Positions 19,041 through 28,242 of a stretch of 44,085 nucleotides of DNA are shown here, one piece after another. The stretch spans positions 1-44,085 of the forward strand of contig QHBN01000089.1 in NCBI GenBank assembly GCA_003176995.1. Reading direction: 5' to 3'. The first letter of the stretch is position 1; every line of letters begins with the position of its first letter. The translations under genes and the position numbers were made by a program. The notes under the pieces are model-generated. The model was not told the origin of the DNA, did no database searches, and saw only the letters and a list, made by a program, of their open reading frames with translations. This DNA is from Candidatus Nitrosopolaris wilkensis (lineage in GTDB: Archaea > Thermoproteota > Nitrososphaeria > Nitrososphaerales > Nitrososphaeraceae).

Positions 19041-20625
19041 TTACCTTATGACGATTCGTGGCGCTGACGGTCTTTTCTTTATACTACCAGCAAGTACAAT
19101 AGATACTACTGAGAGCAATGTCGCTGTAAGAAATATTAGATTATATGATTGAGGAGCTGGAAATGAATAACCACTGATGCCTTTAACGAACGCTTGATTT
19201 GCTTGCATAAATATTCCAGCTATGATTGGACCAACAGAGGTCCCAATTAGATAAAGAAGAGTAGTCATTCCAAGCGATACTCCATTCGACTGCTTCGGAG
19301 TATTTACCAAAATGATATTAATGCTACCGATCTGTTTTAATGATAGTCCAGTTGCTATTACGGCAAGGGAGGTTGTTATTAAAAATTCTGTTGAATGTAA
19401 CACAAAGAGCAAAAAGAATCCTGCAATGGATATTATAATTCCTGATATGGTAGGGCTTTGATTACCAAATTTTGATATTATGAAACCGGATGCAATAGAT
19501 ACTATTAGTGATATAACCATGTAAGGCAATTGAACGTTTGCGATACTTAATGCATTTCCACCAAATCCTAACGGAGGTGGACTTCGAATCAGTATAGGTA
19601 TAGTCTGATACACTACCATTAAAGCAGTAATGCCAACAACCATGTTTATGATATTCGCACGAAGTAGAACTTTATTTACCAATAGCTTGAGATCGATTAA
19701 TGGAGAAATTGCCCTTCTCTCTATCATAATAAAAAATGAGAGAAATAGTTACTGCAGCTCCAAAACCAATTACAATGGGTACGTTTGCAGAGGCTGCTGC
19801 ATTAACTGTTTGTATGAATTGTAATGCAACTAGAAAAGAGATTACTGTGATAGATAGTGTTATCGCACCCATCATATCTATAGTAGCCTTCTTCTTGTTG
19901 ATGCTGCCGCTTCTACTATCATATTCTGTTGTTGTACTACTACTTTCGGAAAGTAGTATGTCCCTTCTCACATGAATAAACCTGCAACAAAATTCAGTAT
20001 TTTTGTCAGATATTTGTGATGTTGCTTTGTCCATGTCGATATGAATAACTCTACTAATTGCTACAAATAATACAATTGCTATTGGTATAACCAGTAAGAA
20101 TGTAGCATGCCATCCAAAATTATTGATTATAGTTCCACCTATTGCTACTCCTATCACTGCGCCAGCCGAAAACATGGAACTAAATATTCCTTGAGCGACT
20201 GCAAGTTTTTCTGGGGCGAATTTATCCCTTATGATACCAAAAGAAATAGCAAACATTGAGGCACCAAAGCCTTGCATTATTCTTGCAATAATCATAACTG
20301 TGAAATTTGTAGAGATAGCAGCCACAGAAATACCAATAGTATAAATTCCTACGATTATGAGCAACATTTTCTTCTTACCATACATATCTGATAGCCTTCC
20401 GGCGATAGGAGTCATGACAGCTCCTGTGATTAAGAACGATGCAAGTATCCAAGAAGACGCATTATAGGTTATCTTAAAATCCCTGATAAGATCTGGAATA
20501 GCTGGAAGTATCATTGTATCTGCGAACATAGCCATAAGACCCATACAACTTAAGATTGCCAGTGTTATCCATGGAGATCTAGAAATTTTTCCACCGGTTT
20601 GACTATTTGTATTTGGTCTGTTCAC
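19041..20625 (-). pseudogene. MFS multidrug-type transporter (DHA2-like), one frameshift
   Basis: Two overlapping frames form one 14-helix major facilitator. The first (GTG at 20625) has the motif-A loop GRLSDMYGKKKMLLI between helices 2 and 3 and the ARIMQGFGASMFAI motif of helix 4-5, and loses frame at an A6 run (19731-19736, plus strand). The second continues MIERRAISPLIDLKLLVNKV, the usual sequence before helix 9, and ends GSIKKRPSAPRIVIR. Removing one base from the run restores a single frame of about 527 codons. A Ser/Thr-rich cytoplasmic loop (SESSSTTTEYDSRSGS) is unusual. Likely an efflux pump before disruption, or a sequencing slip in the homopolymer. Confidence 0.85.
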
Positions 20626-20960
20626 AGTCTTGATCCCTTATTGTCATTGATTATATGTATTGCCTTATGCGGAGTGAAAAATATATCTAAAACAACTGGA
20701 TTTAGGTGTTTAGTCATACCTCTACACCATAAGTGTGGCATATCTGAGATCAGTATTAAGAAAGTATGCAGGACTTTAGATCAAATGAACGAAGTTCCTC
20801 AATAGTTCCCAAATTAATTTCGAACCACAATCATTTATTGAGATACGGAAGCTAGCAGACAATTTTCATGAACAAGGTAATTTTTTTCGAGAAACTTCAA
20901 TCCAGATTATCTCGTCAAATGGCTTCGTAATATACGAGGCCATGGTATGCGGTAGTGGTT
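20626..20960. other. intergenic, no gene seen
   Basis: A CATATAAT-like TATA element near 20650 on the minus strand could serve the MFS gene. A plus-strand frame at 20599-20805 has no family character. Confidence 0.35.
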
Positions 20961-21235
20961 TTACGCAACGTAGGTTTTATCTACATAACACCGTTCCCAA
21001 TCCTCTCCTGGTTCAAAAGATTTTACGATAGGATGATTAGTTGAATGGAAATGTTTTGTGCCGTGTTTGTTGATAGAAGAATCACAGCAGCCAACATGAC
21101 CGCACGTAAGCCAAAGACGCAAATGTACCCAACTGGAACCCATCTTTAGACATTCTTCACAACCCGGAGTTTAGCATGTATCTGTTGGTTTACCTGCTCA
21201 AGATGAGTACAAGAAGTGTTCTCTATCTTTTTCAT
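20961..21235 (-). pseudogene. UBP-type zinc-finger protein, one frameshift
   Basis: ATG at 21235 gives MKKIENTSCTHLEQVNQQIH, which contains the first Cys-x-His pair of a ZnF-UBP. One base is missing in an A run near 21172, and the next frame resumes TPGCEECLKMGSSWVHLRLW, LTCGHVGCCDSS and FEPGEDWERCYVDK. All zinc ligands of the ~85-residue ZnF-UBP fold are therefore present across two frames. In eukaryotes this domain binds the ubiquitin C-terminus; stand-alone forms are common in prokaryotes with unknown roles. Compared with relatives, LW stands where LC is usual. The 79-bp repeat starts 3 bases upstream of the ATG. Confidence 0.75.
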
Positions 21236-21238
21236 AGA

Positions 21239-21317
21239 GCTGTTGTCTTCTTAGAAGAGGCTAGCGCATGTAAAGCAACTCGTTGTATCTATCTACTTGG
21301 CATTTCGGTCGTTTTGG
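21239..21317. repeat. 79-bp direct repeat, copy 1
   Basis: Identical over 79 bases to 31370-31448. Here it fills the space between the UBP finger start and the VOC gene and includes the last nine codons of the VOC gene (QNDRNAK and stop), so this looks like the native locus. Confidence 0.9.
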
Positions 21318-21676
21318 ATAATACCAAACGAAGTTCCTTCGGTGTCCTCACATATCGCTAAATATCCAATGCCCGGAATGGCCATTTTGGGCCTCACAAC
21401 TTTGCCTCCTTCCGTGGAAATATTCTTAGAGAAATCCTCTATAGAAGGTACATCAATCGTATTTGTCACTCTGCCACTGGTATCACCACTCTCTTGACTC
21501 ATTTTAGGAGTAAGTCCTCCGTTTATGCCTGGCTGGCTGTCTTCTCCTGTTTTTACAAACCAGTATTCTTGAGGACCGTTCCATTTATTGAACTCCCAAC
21601 CAAAAACTTCTTTGTAGAATTTCATTGCTCTTTCGGGTTTATCTGCAACTATTTCAAAATGAATAACTCTTGGCAT
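21293..21676 (-). CDS. glyoxalase/VOC-fold protein
   Basis: A 127-residue vicinal-oxygen-chelate protein with two beta-alpha-beta-beta-beta modules. MPRVIHFEIVADKPERAMKF supplies His6 and Glu8, FYKEVFGWEF the first helix, and the C-terminal AICEDTEGTSFGIIQ the second metal-side Glu. Length and pattern match the AraC/PhnB-like VOC members that bind small molecules or metals; no substrate can be inferred. The C-terminal codons belong to the 79-bp repeat. The gene is intact, unlike its neighbours. Confidence 0.82.
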   Translation of the reverse strand: MPRVIHFEIVADKPERAMKFYKEVFGWEFNKWNGPQEYWFVKTGEDSQPGINGGLTPKMSQESGDTSGRVTNTIDVPSIEDFSKNISTEGGKVVRPKMAIPGIGYLAICEDTEGTSFGIIQNDRNAK

Positions 21677-21699
21677 AATAATAGAGATCTTGAAGTCAA

Positions 21700-21921
21700 T
21701 TATTTAAGTTTGATCCTCCTGCCTGGACAGACTAAACGTTCGTACGTTTTGTAGAGAAATCCTAGAGGTAAAACAATAATGACTACCATCCAAAAGTTTG
21801 GTAGCAAGGAAAAAAAGTTAGCGTCTTTATTATAGATTCTATATCTAACGCACAATAGGATACCATTTAAGAGATATGATAGAATACAAAAAAACAGAAT
21901 ACAAACATGCTGAACGGGCAC
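21700..21921 (-). CDS. small membrane protein
   Basis: A 73-residue frame with two hydrophobic segments (CILFFCILSYLLNGILLCV and FWMVVIIVLPLGFLY) separated by a basic loop, ending in a Lys/Arg-rich tail. The layout is that of a two-helix membrane protein. It starts 7 bases before the end of the 21928-23040 gene region on the same strand, so it may be the last gene of that unit. Unknown function. Confidence 0.45.
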   Translation of the reverse strand: MPVQHVCILFFCILSYLLNGILLCVRYRIYNKDANFFSLLPNFWMVVIIVLPLGFLYKTYERLVCPGRRIKLK

Positions 21922-21927
21922 AGGTCT

Positions 21928-23040
21928 TTATTTTTCTTTCTCTTGTTCGAATGACCATCGACGCATATAAGACTCATCCTTAAGCTGAAGCCCTTGAAAC
22001 ATTTTAAAATATGCTTGTTTTATCTTATTTTGTTTGTCGAATTCAGATTGTATCCAAAGTGTTTCAAATATAGATATACATGAAGAAACTGTCAATTCAC
22101 TGTTCGAATAGATGGCAGGTCCTGATGCTTCTTCAAAGGTTTTCTTTGTATCATCGTTTATTTCCATAGCCACAGAAGTGGCTTGATCAACAACGATTGT
22201 CACAATCTTGGTTTGTAAGGGTTTTGTAATGTATTGAACACGTATTTGCCCATGACTTTGCCTAAGTTCTTCCTGAATTGTGTCCTTTTCAAGATCATCT
22301 CCTGCTTGAATCAACACCTTAACGACTACATCCTTTGGTACTTGCCGTAATAGGTTTAACATACCACCATACTTCGCCCGATAAAACGAGTTAGCGGTGG
22401 AAAATAGTAAAAGGATTTCATCTCTTGCCGACATTAATTGATTGTTGACAATTTTTCTTATCTCTGCAGGTTCATTAATCGTATCTGCAATATCGTTTCT
22501 AATTCCTCTTTCAATTTCCTTGATTTTCTCTCTCGCAAAAATCGCATTATTACAAAGGTTATCAAATAGATACTGTTGTATAGCTACAAATGATTTGGTC
22601 TTGGTGTGGAAGAGTTGCTGCTCCTGCTCTTGTTTCCGCGCAATTTCGCCTTCATTCTCTGTAATGTAACATAGGTAGTTACTTCCATCTGCTATCTGAA
22701 AATTGCCTTTAACCTTGTCATTATGGAAAACCTCTCCACATTTCATCAATTGTCTGCAAGAAGATATATTTCCTTCATTGACGCCAGTAACGAACCTCAC
22801 TCTTATTCCTTTATTTTTAAGACCCTTTATCGCATTCCATAACTTTTCATTCTCTGTTATTAGGGCCACTTCATTTAGGTCAATACAACAATCTGTTATT
22901 AGGGCCACTTCATTTAGGTCAATACAACAATCAAATGTTTCCTTAATATTCGAAATTATTTCTAATGGTAATTTTGCTATATCTTCACTAGCATGAGGTA
23001 TTTCGATTTGAGCCGGACGCCACTGTGTCGACAAAGTCAA
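21928..23040 (-). CDS. kinase-less sensor-like protein with in-frame 13-residue duplication
   Basis: A 370-residue soluble protein. The motif series KNKGIRVRFVTGVNEGNISS, CRQLMKCGEVFHNDKVKGNF, IQQYLFDNLCNNAI and ARDEILLLFSTANSFYRAKY resembles the sensory region that precedes the HisKA domain in many Nitrososphaera histidine kinases (recollection of the family). Here no HisKA or HATPase follows; the protein ends SFEQEKEK. Residues about 37-62 contain CCIDLNEVALITD twice, from an exact 39-bp tandem duplication. The start is TTG at 23040, overlapping the TGA of a small upstream ORF. It may act as a sensor in trans, or be the remnant of a hybrid kinase. Confidence 0.6.
   Translation of the reverse strand: MTLSTQWRPAQIEIPHASEDIAKLPLEIISNIKETFDCCIDLNEVALITDCCIDLNEVALITENEKLWNAIKGLKNKGIRVRFVTGVNEGNISSCRQLMKCGEVFHNDKVKGNFQIADGSNYLCYITENEGEIARKQEQEQQLFHTKTKSFVAIQQYLFDNLCNNAIFAREKIKEIERGIRNDIADTINEPAEIRKIVNNQLMSARDEILLLFSTANSFYRAKYGGMLNLLRQVPKDVVVKVLIQAGDDLEKDTIQEELRQSHGQIRVQYITKPLQTKIVTIVVDQATSVAMEINDDTKKTFEEASGPAIYSNSELTVSSCISIFETLWIQSEFDKQNKIKQAYFKMFQGLQLKDESYMRRWSFEQEKEK
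22854..22931. repeat. exact tandem duplication, 2 x 39 bp
   Basis: Units 22854-22892 and 22893-22931 are identical. The length is a multiple of three, so the sensor-like reading frame survives with 13 extra residues. Confidence 0.95.
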
Positions 23041-23183
23041 CAGTGTATAGTTATCGGGAATGTCTTATACTTTTTCCTTTTGAGGAGAATACTCCTATTA
23101 ATGCCCTGGGGAACATAGTTAATGAAGGCTTTCCAATCATCACATTCTACATTGTTTTCTCTAATAACTGCTTCTAACACCAT
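23037..23183 (-). CDS. small hypothetical or C-terminal fragment
   Basis: The frame is open from 23219. It reads LECRFPANAAERMVLEAVIR, ENNVECDDWKAFINYVPQGI and NRSILLKRKKYKTF to a TGA at 23037-23039 that overlaps the start of the next gene. The first ATG is at 23183 (48 residues). It looks like genuine protein, but the lack of a start before LECRFP suggests a truncated gene. No family recognised. The rest of 23184-23406 is non-coding. Confidence 0.4.
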   Translation of the reverse strand: MVLEAVIRENNVECDDWKAFINYVPQGINRSILLKRKKYKTFPITIHC

Positions 23184-23406
23184 TCTTTCAGCTGCATTTG
23201 CAGGGAACCTACATTCAAGTTAATAGATATTTTGAGAAATGTTCTATCTTATACTGAGATGCCTGCAGTCTTCATATCAAAGAATCCTAATTGCTTGTCA
23301 AATCGTTCATCATTCAAGCTGTCTGGTGTAGGTTACCAAAAAGTAACTCCTGTATCATGTGAAACCTTAGTATTTTTATAGTTCTATTTTTTAATACCAC
23401 TTAACC

Positions 23407-23716
23407 ATGATAGTTGAGTATACCCGATACAAGATTGCTAATGAAAAAACAAAAAGAATTTGAGAATGCTTATACAAAAGCTGAACATTCACTTAAAGTG
23501 TCACCTCACTGCTTACGTTACGAGCTTTCTCATTGTGTGGAAGAACCTGAATACTACACACTTCGAATTGAGTGGGATTCTGAAGAAGGTCATATCAAGG
23601 GATTTCGCACAAGTCCAGAGTTTCAGCCATTCTTTGAAGCAGTAAAGCCGTTCTTTACCAATATTCAAGAGATGCATCAGTATAATCTAACACATATCAA
23701 GGGTGAGCAAAGTTAA
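23407..23716 (+). pseudogene. ABM-type (antibiotic biosynthesis monooxygenase-like) protein, one frameshift
   Basis: ATG at 23407 gives MIVEYTRYKIANEKTK, a typical first beta-strand of the dimeric alpha/beta-barrel fold, then loses frame in an A-rich stretch (about 23443-23456). The next frame continues KEFENAYTKAEHSLKVSPHC, YTLRIEWDSEEGHIKGFRTS and PFFTNIQEMHQY, the standard ABM core. The joined length, about 103 residues, is complete. Such proteins act on small molecules or quinones, or serve as regulators; no substrate is evident. Single-base loss or gain explains the break. Confidence 0.72.
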
Positions 23717-24042
23717 CTGCTTGTTGTTGTTCTTTGTCCAAGTCTTATAATCTCATATCTATGTACCTTACGTACGTAACAAATTCTAGTTGAAATGCAA
23801 CAAAGACATACTGAATCTCTTTTGATAGATTTGAAACACCTTCCAACAGAGTACAAAGATATGAGAGTTTAGGCGAAATGCGACTAGTTACAGTAGTACT
23901 TCATCGAGCCAAACTGGTTCTGTTAGAACCCCGCTTAAAATTCCTGGCATGATGGGATCTTAAGACATAAGAGAATTTGACACAATGATAGGGCCCGTAA
24001 TAGAACTTTAATTCTTTCACTGAATTATCTCCAGCTGGAAAA
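23717..24042. other. degraded stretch, no intact gene
   Basis: A 25-codon frame at 23793 (MQQRHTESLLIDLKHLPTEY...) and a 27-codon one after it (SYSSTSSSQTGSVRTPLKIP...) look protein-like but are too short to assign. They may be earlier parts of the lpd remnant or of another lost gene. Confidence 0.35.
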
Positions 24043-24218
24043 GTACGGCCATCTGCACCACACGCCGAAGAGATGATCGGCGAGGCAGCCCTTGCCGTCA
24101 GACAGAATTTGAAATTGAAGACGTCTAGGACACAATCCATGCCCACACAACACTTCCGGAATCGTTTCTTGATGCTGTAAGAGACGTTAATAACATCGCA
24201 ATACATTTACCTAGCTAA
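24043..24218 (+). pseudogene. dihydrolipoamide dehydrogenase-like, C-terminal remnant
   Basis: The frame VRPSAPHAEEMIGEAALAVR is the strand before the dimerisation helix of lipoamide dehydrogenase/mercuric reductase-type flavoproteins. One frame away follow QTEFEIEDV, a TAG, then DTIHAHTTLPESFLDAVRDV and NNIAIHLPS with TAA at 24216-24218. The HAHTTLPES block matches the C-terminal His-Pro-x-x-x-Glu motif that reaches into the partner active site; Thr stands where Pro is usual. The FAD and NAD domains (about 400 residues) are gone. Confidence 0.55.
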
Positions 24219-24358
24219 AGAAGTCTTAAAACACAGTCAAAAAAGGGCAACTCCACTAAAGCGACGAATACGTCGATTTCCTCGGTTAAAAGATTATTCG
24301 ATGAATTGTGTTGGGATGCATATTAGCATCATCATTCTGATTCCTTATCTGGATGCGA

Positions 24359-25258
24359 TTATTCTTGCACTATGATACTAGTCTGCCCTTTGGCAAATAG
24401 CCTGCTTTGCAAAAAGAGTGCGGCAGACATAACAAGATAGCTTGAATTATAGAACAAATCCCATATCCACTCTTCTTTTCGTGCTTTATGTATTAGGGCG
24501 CTATATCCGAAGCCAATATCTGCTACTGTGACAAGCACTATAGATAGAGCTAACAAACTCCAATTTGCTGAAGCCATATTCTTACCCCGTAATACCCACA
24601 AAATTAGGACGGCAGGAATGAGCAAGATTCCATCTAATATTGGATACGCAATACTGATCAGCCATGCTAGGCTACCTTCTTGAGCAGACAATAAATCTGC
24701 GATACCAAAAGTGAGATTAAGTATATAGCCCAAGATAATCGCGGCAGCTAATGGTACAAGAACCACTAACAATTTTTCATTTTCTTTACTTAAGAGGTTG
24801 TATATTCTAAACATAAAATAAATAAAAAATCCATAGCCGCTTAACCAAAATGCATCAGCAGAAGACGGAAATGGAGTACCAATATCCAATACAAGTTGAT
24901 AATAAGTCCAAGTGACTTCTGCAACGAGCCAGACGGCTAGTCCCACAGTAAAAATGAAATACGCTTGAACAAAAAATCTATCTATCCTGTGTTTGTAGGC
25001 AGTAACTACCGTTATGATAGACAGTGACAACGCGGTAGCGGCTGCCGTGTTTATGGTCCAATTAGTAAAGAAATCTTGGGTGTCTTCGCTTGAAAGGATA
25101 ATAAAAGAATTTGATACTACTAAGGATCCGACCAATATGAGTATCGTTCGCCAGGGGTCATTTACGTACTTCCGATAAGATAGCAATCTAATTTCCACAC
25201 TGTTCTCTAGTATCGATGGCATCACTGACTGGTCTAAAACCCGAAATTCGAATAACAT
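24359..25258 (-). CDS. integral membrane protein, about 8-9 helices
   Basis: A 299-residue protein with hydrophobic segments spread over residues 36-290, including TILILVGSLVVSNSFIIL, YFIFTVGLAVWLVAEVTW, LVVLVPLAAAIILGYIL and AYPILDGILLIPAVLILWVL. Conserved polar positions inside the bundle (TWTYYQLVLDIGTPFPSSAD and FWLSGYGFF) resemble the membrane sensor regions found upstream of some archaeal and bacterial signalling proteins, but no output domain follows. Intact. It is separated by 290 bases from the divergent histidine kinase at 25551 and might be its sensory partner (inference only). Confidence 0.65.
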   Translation of the reverse strand: MLFEFRVLDQSVMPSILENSVEIRLLSYRKYVNDPWRTILILVGSLVVSNSFIILSSEDTQDFFTNWTINTAAATALSLSIITVVTAYKHRIDRFFVQAYFIFTVGLAVWLVAEVTWTYYQLVLDIGTPFPSSADAFWLSGYGFFIYFMFRIYNLLSKENEKLLVVLVPLAAAIILGYILNLTFGIADLLSAQEGSLAWLISIAYPILDGILLIPAVLILWVLRGKNMASANWSLLALSIVLVTVADIGFGYSALIHKARKEEWIWDLFYNSSYLVMSAALFLQSRLFAKGQTSIIVQE

Positions 25259-25550
25259 CCAGTAGGCTTAAAACATGTGCCTCATTATGATAACTAATGT
25301 GTTCCAAGAGCATTACACCCTTTCAAATTTGGACATCATCAAAGATATCAAAGCGATTTCGATAACAAGCATTCCATGCAGTCCCCTTGCCATGCGTACC
25401 GCCATATTACTCTCTAATACGTCTACTCTCATATTTGTATATTCCCATGAACGGATATAGGTTTAATACAAAGTGGTATTATATTATCTGCAAAGATCTA
25501 TCCCTAATCGGATATTCTAAACCCGATATAGATAGTAGGTTTATGCGAGA

Positions 25551-27470
25551 ATGGAAATAAAATCGAAGCTATTTATAATAATGGTTTCATTAGTTATAGT
25601 CACTTTACTTGTAACGTCTATCATTTCACTAAACTCATTTTCAACAGGGATGATATCGGAAATTAGAAAACATTTACAGGATAATACTGCTAGTACCATG
25701 GATAAGATATCCGAGACTATGTTTGACCGAATTTCAGATATTAGGTTTCTTACCGATCGTAATAACGTCATATTATCAGAACCTTCTCCGACCCAGAAAA
25801 AATTGGAATATTTGAATTCAGTTCTACGTATAGATAGACATACTTACGATCTTGCAGCTATATTTGATAACAATGGTAAAGAAATAGGTGCTACCTCAAA
25901 TGCCAGTGTCATTGGTACCGATCGTTCACACGAATCATTCTTTAAAAGTGCAGTTAGAGGGGTCATTTTCTTTGACAAGGTACCAGTAATTTCGAACAAC
26001 TCTTTAAATCACTATGTAATCCGTGTCGCAGGACCACTGTATGCTACAAACGGCAATATCTATGGAGTTTTACTTCTCGAGTTCCCATTTAGCAAAATAA
26101 GTCAAATACTGCAAACTGGGACCACATTGCCACATACTGAAATAAATCTCGTATCCAATAATGGTTCGATCATGTATTCTACTTCTTATGATAATTCTAA
26201 TTTGCAAAAAAGTTTGAGTCACCTGCCAATATTTGCAAAGATAAAGAATTCTAGTAGTTCGATAGAAAGTCTTATAGCTACTAATATTAATGGTCAAGGA
26301 GATGCACTATTTGTTGCTTCAAAAGATAAGGGTTATTTAGACTATCCAGGGAGCGGATGGTTTTTGATTACTACGCAAGCTACAGAACAGGCATTTAGCC
26401 GAGTATTAGACTTAAGAAATAGTTTCATATTAGCAACAATTCTAGTCTTGTCCGTTGCAATAATTGCAGTATTCCTTGTTACGAGAACTATTTCAAAACC
26501 CATAACAGAACTCAAAGAAGCTGCCGATAAGATCTCTAAAGGCGAGCTTGATCTCAACATAAATGCTACAGCCGATGACGAGATTGGAGATTTAGCCCAC
26601 CACCTAGACAATATGAGAGAAAGTATACAAACAAGAGATAGAATTTTGCGGTTACAAACAGAAGGGTTAGAAAAAGCTAACCAAGAGTTGAGAACAAAAG
26701 AGCAGGAGCTAGCAAAGGCTTATGGTACCCTCAAGGAAAGTGAGAAAGCAAAAGAGATATTCATTTCAATGGTCAGTCATGAATTAAAGACACCAATTGT
26801 TCCCATAAAGGTTTATTCAGAAATGTTTCTCAAGACAACCTCACTTGGCGTTCTAAATGCCAAACAGAAGAAAGCGATGCAAATAGTTTCGAGAAGTATA
26901 GAAAAGCTTGAAGCACTAGTTGGAGATGTATTGGATGTTTACAAACTTGATATTGGTATGCTAACTCTATCAAAATATGATGTTGATATTACAGAATTCA
27001 TAAATAGAACAATTTCGGACTTGACACCGATTACTGTCGAAAAGCAAATTGAACTCAAGTCAGATATTAGAACTGCAAAGGAAGATACTGTTTTCTGCGA
27101 TCCAAAAAGAATTGAGCAAGTTCTTTCGAATTTGGTAAAAAATTCAGTCGATTTTGTTCCTGACAAAGGCGGGAGAATAATAATTATGGTGGAGAAAGGG
27201 CGGAATGCAAACTCAGAATTTATTTTTACAGTAGAAGATAATGGTATTGGTATTACAGCAGAGGAGAGACATAAGCTCTTCGATAAATTTTATCAAATCG
27301 ATACAAGCGTTACTAGAAAACATGGCGGTTCAGGACTTGGACTGGCAATATGCAGAGGTATAGTTGAAGCTCATGGTGGCAAGATATGGATTGATGATAG
27401 CTACACTAATGGCGCCGCGTTCAATTTTACAATCCCTAGTAGCCAAGGGCAGAACGAAACCTCACATTGA
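25551..27470 (+). CDS. membrane histidine kinase: Cache sensor, HAMP, HisKA, HATPase_c
   Basis: A 639-residue sensor kinase. The first membrane helix is residues 7-27, followed by an extracellular Cache-like sensor (about 30-285) with RDRNNVILSEPS-type and GPLYATNGNIYGVLLLEFPF blocks. The second helix is about 289-311 (FILATILVLSVAIIAVFLV) and a HAMP domain begins RTISKPITELKEAADKIS. After a coiled coil comes HisKA with FISMVSHELKTPI (phospho-His near 410). HATPase boxes are NLVKNSVDFVP (N), EDNGIGIT (G1) and KHGGSGLGLAI (G2). All catalytic boxes are present. A TGA ends it, yet the same frame goes on for 23 codons of receiver-like sequence. Confidence 0.93.
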   Translation: MEIKSKLFIIMVSLVIVTLLVTSIISLNSFSTGMISEIRKHLQDNTASTMDKISETMFDRISDIRFLTDRNNVILSEPSPTQKKLEYLNSVLRIDRHTYDLAAIFDNNGKEIGATSNASVIGTDRSHESFFKSAVRGVIFFDKVPVISNNSLNHYVIRVAGPLYATNGNIYGVLLLEFPFSKISQILQTGTTLPHTEINLVSNNGSIMYSTSYDNSNLQKSLSHLPIFAKIKNSSSSIESLIATNINGQGDALFVASKDKGYLDYPGSGWFLITTQATEQAFSRVLDLRNSFILATILVLSVAIIAVFLVTRTISKPITELKEAADKISKGELDLNINATADDEIGDLAHHLDNMRESIQTRDRILRLQTEGLEKANQELRTKEQELAKAYGTLKESEKAKEIFISMVSHELKTPIVPIKVYSEMFLKTTSLGVLNAKQKKAMQIVSRSIEKLEALVGDVLDVYKLDIGMLTLSKYDVDITEFINRTISDLTPITVEKQIELKSDIRTAKEDTVFCDPKRIEQVLSNLVKNSVDFVPDKGGRIIIMVEKGRNANSEFIFTVEDNGIGITAEERHKLFDKFYQIDTSVTRKHGGSGLGLAICRGIVEAHGGKIWIDDSYTNGAAFNFTIPSSQGQNETSH

Positions 27471-27542
27471 AGTTCTCTTATTGATGATAACGTAAAGATC
27501 GCTGAAGTTGTACGAGCATATCTGGAGACTATCAGTGGGTGA
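27471..27542 (+). pseudogene. receiver-domain N-terminal remnant
   Basis: Directly after the kinase stop and in the same frame are 23 codons, SSLIDDNVKIAEVVRAYLET followed by ISG and TGA. IDDN with the following amphipathic helix is the first beta-alpha unit of a CheY-like receiver. The usual leading LLV is one base out of frame. It suggests a response-regulator gene once followed the kinase and has been deleted down to its first 20 residues. Confidence 0.45.
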
Positions 27543-27653
27543 GATTTTTTGGAGTAGTCATTATGGAACTTTATCTATTTCGTTCAGCCTTCTTGAGAGG
27601 TCATTACTTTATTTGTGTGTAACATGATTAAATCCTTGTGCAATAGCTTCATC

Positions 27654-28091
27654 TTAATTGAGACTTTGTAACTCGGAGTAAAATAATCTATTCTCTAATG
27701 TGTCAATTAATGTGTGAAGATCGAAAGGTTTTTGTACAAGTTCTACAAGCTTTTCTAGCTCTTTTCTTGAATGAAAAAGACCTTCTCTTGAATGGGCAGA
27801 AGAAATAATTATTCTCTGTCTTGGGTTAATCTTGATGATTTCTTTTGCAACTTCAATGCCGTTTAGCCTAGGCATCTTATAATCTAAGATTACAGCGTCG
27901 AACACTTGTTGTTGTTCGTTATCACTGGCAGTAGATCCGATTCGCGAAGTAAAATTTCCAAATTCATGTCGATAAATAGTAAGACAATCTTCGCCATTGT
28001 CAGTACTCACAACATGATGGTTTCTGGCTTCTAACACAACCTTGTAGAATAATGCAATATCTATGTCATCTTCAGAGATCAATATTTTCAA
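27654..28091 (-). CDS. single-domain response regulator (CheY-like)
   Basis: A 145-residue receiver. The acidic pair Asp8/Asp9 is in ILISEDDIDI, the phospho-acceptor Asp70 in AVILDYKMPR, the switch Ser97/Ser98 in RIIISSAHS, and Lys121 in LVQKPFD. Between helix 2 and the phospho-strand sits a polar insert, FGNFTSRIGSTASDNEQQQ. The start is TTG at 28091, overlapping by 4 nt the TGA of a 45-residue gene, so translation is probably coupled. No output domain, so it should act by binding a partner, perhaps the winged-helix protein encoded upstream. It faces the kinase gene tail to tail. Confidence 0.88.
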   Translation of the reverse strand: MKILISEDDIDIALFYKVVLEARNHHVVSTDNGEDCLTIYRHEFGNFTSRIGSTASDNEQQQVFDAVILDYKMPRLNGIEVAKEIIKINPRQRIIISSAHSREGLFHSRKELEKLVELVQKPFDLHTLIDTLENRLFYSELQSLN

Positions 28092-28225
28092 TATTTATTT
28101 AGACCCACTTTTTTTCTAAGCCAAGGATCTCTTTCTTCAGCGGACAAATGTAGTTTTCTTCTAATTGTAGTATCTACTGGCTGTACGACTGAATTATCAG
28201 TCTTAGCCCGCGTTATTTTAGTCAT
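28088..28225 (-). CDS. 45-residue basic protein coupled to the response regulator
   Basis: ATG at 28225 gives MTKITRAKTDNSVVQPVDTT, then IRRKLHLSAEERDPWLRKKV and GLNKY with a TGA that overlaps the regulator start. The charged, basic, Trp-containing composition and the overlap with the next start argue that it is translated. No family recognised. It could be a small adaptor or DNA-binding peptide for the regulator, but that is a guess from position. Confidence 0.5.
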   Translation of the reverse strand: MTKITRAKTDNSVVQPVDTTIRRKLHLSAEERDPWLRKKVGLNKY

Positions 28226-28242
28226 TTATACTCATAGATAGT

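Noticed and set aside
23901-24206. 101-codon minus frame
   Set aside because: Antisense to the lpd remnant, whose C-terminal motif is recognisable on the plus strand.
25275-25460. 61-codon plus frame before the histidine kinase
   Set aside because: No protein character; lies in the presumed promoter region.
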